A stretch of 13,659 bases of DNA from Acidobacteriota bacterium (GTDB lineage: Bacteria; Acidobacteriota; Thermoanaerobaculia; Multivoradales; JAHZIX01): the NCBI GenBank assembly GCA_020439725.1, contig JAGQSE010000333.1, forward strand, positions 14,767-28,425. Reading direction: 5' to 3'. The translations under genes were made by a program, and so were the position numbers. Under the pieces are notes generated by a model. That model was not told the origin of the DNA and searched no databases. It was given only the letters and a program-made list of their open reading frames with translations. Below are positions 7,046-11,640 of this stretch, in pieces (position 1 is the first letter of the stretch; each line of letters begins with the position of its first letter).

Positions 7046-7855
7046 ATGACCTCTGGAAAAGTTGTCGTCGTCGCCAGTCAGAAGGGGGGCGTCGGCAAGA
7101 CCACCTTGGCTCTCAACGTCAGCTTCGCGCTGGCGCGGCGAAGTCGCCGTACCTTGCTGATCGATGCGGACCCCCAGGGCAGCGTCGGGTACTCGATCCA
7201 GGGCGAGGTCCATGAGCGTCCCGGCTTGGTCGAGGTCCTGGCCGGCAGCCAGGGCTTCTCCGAAGCGGTGATCCGCACGCGACTCAAAGAGCTCGACCTT
7301 CTACCGGTGGGCTCGACGTCCCCTGCCACGGCCTTCGCCTGGTCCGCGGCCCTCGAGGACGGCGCCCAGGTGGGCCGGTTGCTCGACGACGTCCGCCGAC
7401 ACTACGACCTCGTCCTGGTGGACACGCCGCCGACCATCGGCGGGGTGACCCTCGGCCTCCTGCTCCATGCGGACTTCGTGGTGCTCCCCCTACAAGCGGA
7501 GCCGCTGGCCGCGCGAGCGGTACGCCATCTCCTCTCGGCGCTGGCGACCCTACGCCAAGAGGGCGCCCAGGTCCAGCTGGCGGGCCTGGTCCTGACCATG
7601 CTCCAGTCGCGCCAGGAGTCTTCGCTGGCGGTTGCGGAGGAGAGCTGGAGATTGTTCCCCGACCGGCTGGTGTTCGATGCGGCGGTGCCGCGGGATCCGG
7701 CCATCCTCGAGGCGAGCGCGGCGGGCGTCCCCGTCGGCTTGCTCCACCGTCGTCCGCCGGCCGTGGCCGCCGTCTTCGATCAGATCGCGGCCGAGCTGGA
7801 GACCCGAATTGGACTCGACACCAACGATGAGCAGGCCATCCCTCTTCTGGGTTGA
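7046..7855 (+). CDS. ParA/MinD-family ATPase (orphan, no ParB nearby)
   Basis: SIMIBI-class ATPase of 269 aa, the short form without the N-terminal HTH of plasmid ParA Ia. The deviant Walker A KGGVGKTT (13-20) has both the signature lysine K13 and catalytic-loop lysine K18. LLIDADPQG (37-45) is the switch I region, LVDTPP (124-129) the Walker B/switch II, and VPRDPAILEASAAGVPV (214-230) the typical ParA/Soj C-terminal motif. By family, such proteins dimerise on ATP, bind DNA non-specifically (ParA/Soj) or membrane (MinD), and are reset by a partner that stimulates hydrolysis. No MinD-like amphipathic membrane-targeting tail is obvious. GGAAG lies 8 bp before the ATG. It heads a six-gene operon; the next gene overlaps its end by 29 bp. 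With no ParB, a cargo-positioning or regulatory role is more likely than chromosome partitioning. Family call firm, role open. Confidence 0.93.
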   Translation: MTSGKVVVVASQKGGVGKTTLALNVSFALARRSRRTLLIDADPQGSVGYSIQGEVHERPGLVEVLAGSQGFSEAVIRTRLKELDLLPVGSTSPATAFAWSAALEDGAQVGRLLDDVRRHYDLVLVDTPPTIGGVTLGLLLHADFVVLPLQAEPLAARAVRHLLSALATLRQEGAQVQLAGLVLTMLQSRQESSLAVAEESWRLFPDRLVFDAAVPRDPAILEASAAGVPVGLLHRRPPAVAAVFDQIAAELETRIGLDTNDEQAIPLLG

Positions 7856-8372
7856 TCCGGAGGACATCTCCGGACTCCTCGGCCGGTTGGCGGAGCCCGG
7901 GCCGCCCCGCCCGGCGGCTCGGACCGGACCGCCGCCACCGGTCGCGAGCCCAGCCGCGCCGTTGGTTCCGGAGCGGTCTCCCGCGCCCGGAGCGCCGGCC
8001 TTCGAGCTGCCCCAAGGTCCCCTCGACGCGAAGCTCGACGCGCTCCTCGACTGGGTCCGGTCCTTCGTGGTCTTCGAACACGCCTTCGTGGTCGACCAGG
8101 AAGGTCTGGCGTTGGTCCACGAGAGCGCTCCCCTCGAGCTCATCGCCGCCGCCTCGACCCTGGCGGAGACCTGGGACGCGCTGCGCAACCGCTTTCAGCT
8201 GGCGCCCGAGAGCGGTCTCGTCGTCGAGCTCGACGACCGGTCCTGGCTCCAGCTGCTGACCCAGCAGACCCGGTGGGGAAGGGTCAGTCTGGGAATCGTC
8301 CTCGGTGCCCCCCTCGGGGATGGCACGTCCGCCATCATTCGCGAGCAGATGGCCCGAGCGCTCGCAGACTAG
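7827..8372 (+). CDS. Roadblock/LC7-like protein with proline-rich N-terminal linker
   Basis: 181-aa protein. Residues 1-23 form a short peptide (SLFWVDPEDISGLLGRL at 5-21), then a Pro/Ala-rich, probably disordered linker spans about 24-58. The C-terminal domain (about 65-180) follows the roadblock/LC7 (MglB-type) pattern: a helix (LDALLDWVRSF), a strand with the 'VVDQEGLALV' turn (88-97), a long helix (ELIAAASTLAETWDALRNRF), strands LVVELDDRSWLQLL and VSLGIVLG, and a final helix. By family, roadblock proteins form dimers that regulate NTPases; here the obvious NTPase is the ParA-like protein encoded just upstream, whose gene it overlaps by 29 bp. A longer in-frame reading exists upstream within the ParA gene but is shadow sequence. 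ATG 7827 is the only good start. Domain call is from pattern recognition and needs a profile search. Confidence 0.72.
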   Translation: MSRPSLFWVDPEDISGLLGRLAEPGPPRPAARTGPPPPVASPAAPLVPERSPAPGAPAFELPQGPLDAKLDALLDWVRSFVVFEHAFVVDQEGLALVHESAPLELIAAASTLAETWDALRNRFQLAPESGLVVELDDRSWLQLLTQQTRWGRVSLGIVLGAPLGDGTSAIIREQMARALAD

Positions 8373-8421
8373 GGGCCGTTTCCGACCCGGAACCCTCGCA
8401 GACCAAGGAGCATTTTCGACC
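8361..8421 (+). repeat. Imperfect 27-bp direct repeat (34-bp period) spanning a stop codon and the next ribosome-binding site
   Basis: Positions 8361-8387 and 8395-8421 match at 21 of 27 bases; both begin CTCGCAGAC and end CGACC. The first copy covers the last codons and TAG stop of the first roadblock-like gene; the second carries the AAGGAG of the following gene and ends right at its ATG. It looks like a small tandem duplication that diverged. Confidence 0.6.
8405..8410 (+). promoter_or_regulatory. Shine-Dalgarno AAGGAG of the second roadblock-like gene
   Basis: AAGGAG lies 11 bp before the ATG at 8422. It fixes the start of that gene and argues against the much longer open frame that begins at 8305. 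It sits inside the second copy of the 27-bp repeat. Confidence 0.65.
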
Positions 8422-9000
8422 ATGTCATCCGACTTCATGTCCCAGGCCGTCAAGGACATCTCGTTCCTGCGGGCGGTCTTCGTCATCACGATGCCCGACT
8501 GCCTGCTGTACAGCTCCTGGCTGCGTGCCGACTCGCAGTGGAGCGAGGAAGAGGTCGCTGCCTACTTCGGTGACCTGTTCCGCGCCAACCGCAAAGGGCT
8601 CAAGGCGTTGGGCTCCTGGTCCTCGGACATGCAGGTGACCATCGAGGCTCCCGACAACCTGATCATCATGCACGAGCTGACCGCAGACTTCGTGACCGCG
8701 TGTGTCTTCGAGCGCAGCGCCGCCCTCGGCATGGTGCGCTTGCACATGAAGCAGCTGATCGAGCGGATCGCCGCCTCCTTGCCGGATTTCCAGTCCGAGC
8801 AGCGGCCCCGCGGCGTTCGCGTCGTCGACTTCCTCAACCGCTACGCCCCGGACCCCCACGCCGTCCTGTTGCGTGTTTCGCTGCGCACCCGTCTTCCCCT
8901 CGAGCTCCTCGAGAAACCCGAAACCCTCACTCCGGAGCAGGTCGCGCAGGTCGAGGATGCGGCACGCGAGATCCTCGGCCTCCAAGAACTGAGCCTGTGA
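8422..9000 (+). CDS. Second roadblock/LC7-like protein with C-terminal extension
   Basis: 192-aa protein. Residues about 14-120 fit a roadblock/LC7-like fold: strand FLRAVFVITMPDCLLYSSW (15-33), a helix EEEVAAYFGDLFRANRKGLKAL, strands DMQVTIEAPDNLIIMHELT (69-87) and FVTACVFERSAALGMV (90-105), and a long helix HMKQLIERIAASL. After that comes an extra segment (about 130-192) with VVDFLNRYAPDPHAVLLRVSLRTRLPLELL and a helical end rich in acidic residues, which I do not recognise. It has no close sequence similarity to the first roadblock-like protein, so the two could form a heterodimer or act as separate regulators. The 49 bp before it hold only the repeat and the ribosome-binding site. Next gene starts 13 bp after its TGA. 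Confidence in the reading frame is high; in the fold, moderate. Confidence 0.68.
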   Translation: MSSDFMSQAVKDISFLRAVFVITMPDCLLYSSWLRADSQWSEEEVAAYFGDLFRANRKGLKALGSWSSDMQVTIEAPDNLIIMHELTADFVTACVFERSAALGMVRLHMKQLIERIAASLPDFQSEQRPRGVRVVDFLNRYAPDPHAVLLRVSLRTRLPLELLEKPETLTPEQVAQVEDAAREILGLQELSL

Positions 9001-9013
9001 GGACGATCCAGCC

Positions 9014-10273
9014 ATGAGCGATCTCAAGAACCTTTCTCGGGCCGTCCCGGGGCACGACCTCAAGCTCCTCGGCTCGGCGCCCTACGTCTACCACTGCCAC
9101 CATTTCAACCTCTTCCACGACCAGACCGTCGAGGATGCTTTGGGCCCCGAGGAGGCTTTCGAGGTGCGCTGCCGAGCCGCTCGGCGGGCGTCGCGGCACC
9201 TGCTCGCCGACGCGGTGCGGATGGCGGGTGCGGCGACGCCCATCGAAAGGTTGCAACTGGCCGCGTCGATCTTCCGCTGGATGGGCCAGGGCGATCTCGA
9301 GCTTCTCGCCGGTGCGGACGGCGGCGCGGCTCGGGGCAATCACCTTCACTACGGCTTCGCCTGGAGAGAGAAGTACGGCGCCAAGGTCCGGCGAAAAGTG
9401 CCCATCGACGCGTTCGCCGCCGGCTACGCCTCCGCGGCAACGGAGGTCGCCTTCGACCTCGAACCCGGCAGCCTCTGCGGCCGTGAGACGTCGTGCTTCG
9501 CCTGTCGCGAGCCCGGCTGCGAGTTCTCGATCACGACGGGGGGCGAGGGCGATACGACGGCGCCGGTGGATGCCGCCGGTGTCGAACGTCGCGTCGGCAC
9601 CCCCGGCGCCGGCATCGGCGAGGAGCGCATCGCGGCGATCACCCAGGGGCTCAACGACTTCCTCTTGGGGGTCGGTCCGGACGAGCGGGGCCTGGTCCAG
9701 GGCTTCGGGATCTACGTCACCCGTCACCTCTCGGGTTACTACGACCAGACCGCCTACGACACGATCCACTTCATCGAGCAGCACGCGCCCCAGGCGACGG
9801 CCGCCGTCGAGGGTTTGTTCGGCGAATCGGGGCACGTCTGCGTCTTCTACACCTTTGGCAACCTGCTCCTCTCGCCCGAATGGGAAGGCCTGGTCGGGCC
9901 GGTCCGCGGCGAGGTCGAGGAGGTGGTGACGTCGTGCACCGCCATCGCCCGGGCCCTCGGTTTCGGTCACTGGACGATCTCCGAGCTGGTGCCCGGCGAG
10001 CGGCTGGTGCTGCGTACCGCGAGCAACTACGAGTTCCCCTTCTACCTCGAGCGCTACGGCCGCTCCGCCAAGCCGCGGTGCTACTTCTTCGCCAACGCCG
10101 CTCGCGCCTTCATGCAGCTGGCCCATCGGGTCGACTGGCCCGCCAAGCCGGCGCTCACCGAAGACCTCTACCAGAACCTCTTCAAGCAGGGACTTTCGTG
10201 GCACACGGAGGAGACCTGCTGCTGCGCCCGCGGGGACGACCATTGCGAGGTGGTGGTCACCCGCCGTTCGTGA
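9014..10273 (+). CDS. Tandem V4R-like domain protein with two C-terminal-type cysteine clusters
   Basis: 419-aa soluble protein that appears to be two related halves. The first (about 20-175) ends in C155, C161-x2-C164-x4-C169 followed by EFSI; the second (about 205-416) ends in C402-C403-C404-x6-C411 followed by EVVV. This cysteine-then-strand ending is the mark of V4R (4-vinyl reductase-like) domains, whose known members bind small hydrophobic ligands or, in some proteins, metal or iron-sulfur. The second half has the usual middle region (helix EVVTSCTAIARALGF, strand HWTISELVPGERLVLRT, then FFANAARAFMQLA). The first half opens with an unusual YVYHCHHFNLFHDQTVED (24-41), rich in His and Cys. 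No transmembrane segment. GAGGA lies 10 bp before the ATG and overlaps the previous stop. Likely the sensor of the operon; the ligand is unknown. It could alternatively be an enzyme of the same superfamily. Confidence 0.75.
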   Translation: MSDLKNLSRAVPGHDLKLLGSAPYVYHCHHFNLFHDQTVEDALGPEEAFEVRCRAARRASRHLLADAVRMAGAATPIERLQLAASIFRWMGQGDLELLAGADGGAARGNHLHYGFAWREKYGAKVRRKVPIDAFAAGYASAATEVAFDLEPGSLCGRETSCFACREPGCEFSITTGGEGDTTAPVDAAGVERRVGTPGAGIGEERIAAITQGLNDFLLGVGPDERGLVQGFGIYVTRHLSGYYDQTAYDTIHFIEQHAPQATAAVEGLFGESGHVCVFYTFGNLLLSPEWEGLVGPVRGEVEEVVTSCTAIARALGFGHWTISELVPGERLVLRTASNYEFPFYLERYGRSAKPRCYFFANAARAFMQLAHRVDWPAKPALTEDLYQNLFKQGLSWHTEETCCCARGDDHCEVVVTRRS

Positions 10274-10279
10274 CCGCTC

Positions 10280-10663
10280 ATGACCAGCCCCCCCATCCTT
10301 TCTGAGCCCCCCCGCGCCGCGTCCTCGAGCCTTTCCGCCCTCGAGCGGGACTCGGGCTGTTGCCGTGACCTCAACTGGCGTTGCCAGCTGGGGCCGGAGA
10401 TCCGCCCGGAAGCCCTCGAACGACGGCTGGTCGCCGCCGGCTATGACAGCCGGTGCCGGCACCCGGCCCTCCGCGTGCTACGCCATCCGAGCGGTCACGA
10501 GCTGGCCTGGGTGCTGGCTTCCGGCCGAGTGCAGATCCGCATCCCTCTCGGCGTCGACGTGGATCATCGGCCGGCGGCGGCGCGGCGGATCCACGCCGCC
10601 TTGGGGGAGCTCCTATCGCAGGCTTCAGGGCCCGATCAGGACCCGGAGGTGACGACCCGATGA
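10280..10663 (+). CDS. Hypothetical protein, 127 aa
   Basis: I do not recognise the family. The N-terminal ~25 residues are Ser/Pro-rich and look unstructured. The rest alternates helix (PEALERRLVAAGY, 42-54), strand (ALRVLRHPSGHELAWVL), strand (GRVQIRIPLG) and helix (HRPAAARRIHAALGELL), compatible with a small alpha/beta fold. Two adjacent cysteines (27-28) and two more (35, 59) are present. It starts 6 bp after the V4R-like gene and its stop overlaps the next start as ATGA, so it belongs to the operon and is probably translated by coupling; no clear Shine-Dalgarno precedes it. Probably a partner of the V4R-like protein or of the following receiver-like protein, but this rests only on position. 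Confidence 0.7.
   Translation: MTSPPILSEPPRAASSSLSALERDSGCCRDLNWRCQLGPEIRPEALERRLVAAGYDSRCRHPALRVLRHPSGHELAWVLASGRVQIRIPLGVDVDHRPAAARRIHAALGELLSQASGPDQDPEVTTR
10645..10650 (+). promoter_or_regulatory. Shine-Dalgarno GGAGGT of the last operon gene
   Basis: GGAGGT is 9 bp before the ATG at 10660, the strongest ribosome-binding site in the operon. It decides this start over the open frame that reaches back to 10453. Confidence 0.75.
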
Positions 10664-11640
10664 CCCCGAAGCTGCTCGTGGTTCCCGGCGCCAGCGAGGC
10701 GCTGCACCCGCTTCTCGACGACCTCCGCCGATCGGACGGTGTGACGGTGGAGACGGTGCCGACCTTCGCCCGGGCCATCCAGGTCTGCTCCAACGGCGGG
10801 CGGCCCGACGCGGTGGCGGCCCAGCTCGACGACCAGGTGCCAGGCCTTCTCGAGCTCCTGATCGCTCTCGATGGCGAGGCCGGGAGCGTTCCCTGCCTGG
10901 CCCTCTTGAACGGCGGCACCGGCCGCAGCCTGCCCATCGAGACCGGACGGTCGTTGCTCCTGCGCGCCGCGACGGACCCCGCCGATTCGCTTCGCGCCGC
11001 GTTGCTCTCGAGTCTGCGCGAGACGATGGCGAAGGCCGCCCGCCGCCTCTCCGTCGACTACCTGCTCTCCGGGATCCTCAGCCGCCGGTCGATCACCCTC
11101 GACCTGACCCTCGAATCGGGGGCGAGCGCCACCGTCGAGGTCTTGGGGGGCGACGTCTGGAACGTCTACTGCGACGGTCTCGAGGCTCTTCCGGCCCTCG
11201 GTTCGATCCTCTTCGAGCGGGTGGTCGGGGCCGAGGTGCGGACCCTCAACACGATCCCCGGGGAGCGCCAGATCCGCGTCTCCGGGTTGGAGGCGGTTTC
11301 GCCGGCGGCGCGCCGCCTCGCGGCGGGGGCCGGCCCGGGAACCGTTCCCATCGACGTCATCGAGGACCCCGGAACCCGGGAGATCTTCCTCGACGCTCGC
11401 GCCGACGAGCCCGAGCCGGAGACCGCGAGCTCGATGCCGGTGAGCCCGGCGCCCGCGAGCTCGACGCCGGTGAGCCCCGACGAGCGGTTCGATCGCCTCC
11501 TGGCGCAGGGCATCCAGGCCTCTTTGTCCCGAGATTACCGGCGCGCCGCCGAAGCCTTCGAATCCGCCCTCGAGCTGCGGCCCGACGACCAACGGGTCAA
11601 GTTCAACCTCGACCGGGTCCGTTCGCACCTGGGCGGCTAG
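10660..11640 (+). CDS. Degenerate receiver + PATAN/DUF4388-like + TPR protein
   Basis: 326 aa, three parts. Residues 1-125 look like a response-regulator receiver (KLLVVPGASEALHPLLDDL; PDAVAAQLDDQVPG), but the phosphoacceptor position reads Q55 (two residues before D57-D58) and no conserved Lys is seen near 104, so classical phosphorylation is unlikely. Residues about 130-200 (SVDYLLSGILSRRSITLDLTL, then GGDVWNVYCDGLEALPAL) fit the PATAN/DUF4388 pattern found in bacterial signalling proteins. After a Ser/Pro linker (256-273) made of a duplicated 10-residue unit, residues 277-322 form about one TPR (ASLSRDYRRAAEAFESALELRPDD), a protein-contact motif. It overlaps the previous gene by 4 bp (ATGA). 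It is probably the adaptor or output of the operon. Its TAG stop overlaps the kinase stop on the other strand. Confidence 0.78.
   Translation: MTPKLLVVPGASEALHPLLDDLRRSDGVTVETVPTFARAIQVCSNGGRPDAVAAQLDDQVPGLLELLIALDGEAGSVPCLALLNGGTGRSLPIETGRSLLLRAATDPADSLRAALLSSLRETMAKAARRLSVDYLLSGILSRRSITLDLTLESGASATVEVLGGDVWNVYCDGLEALPALGSILFERVVGAEVRTLNTIPGERQIRVSGLEAVSPAARRLAAGAGPGTVPIDVIEDPGTREIFLDARADEPEPETASSMPVSPAPASSTPVSPDERFDRLLAQGIQASLSRDYRRAAEAFESALELRPDDQRVKFNLDRVRSHLGG
11423..11477 (+). repeat. 25-bp tandem repeat (30-bp period) coding a Ser/Pro linker
   Basis: Copies at 11423-11447 and 11453-11477 differ at one of 25 bases (T in the first, C in the second, at 11434/11464). The 30-bp period adds exactly 10 residues, giving ASSMPVSPAP then ASSTPVSPDE between the PATAN-like domain and the TPR. 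The near identity suggests a recent duplication that kept the frame; linker length may vary between strains. Confidence 0.85.

Noticed and set aside
7284..8489. Minus-strand open frame of 401 codons opposite the ParA-like and roadblock-like genes
   Set aside because: Antisense shadow: Arg/Gly/Pro-rich, no motifs, and the plus strand holds genes with clear ribosome-binding sites and a ParA Walker motif.
8927..10462. Minus-strand open frame of 511 codons opposite the V4R-like gene
   Set aside because: Shadow frame with no recognisable domain; the plus strand product has organised cysteine clusters and a proper start.
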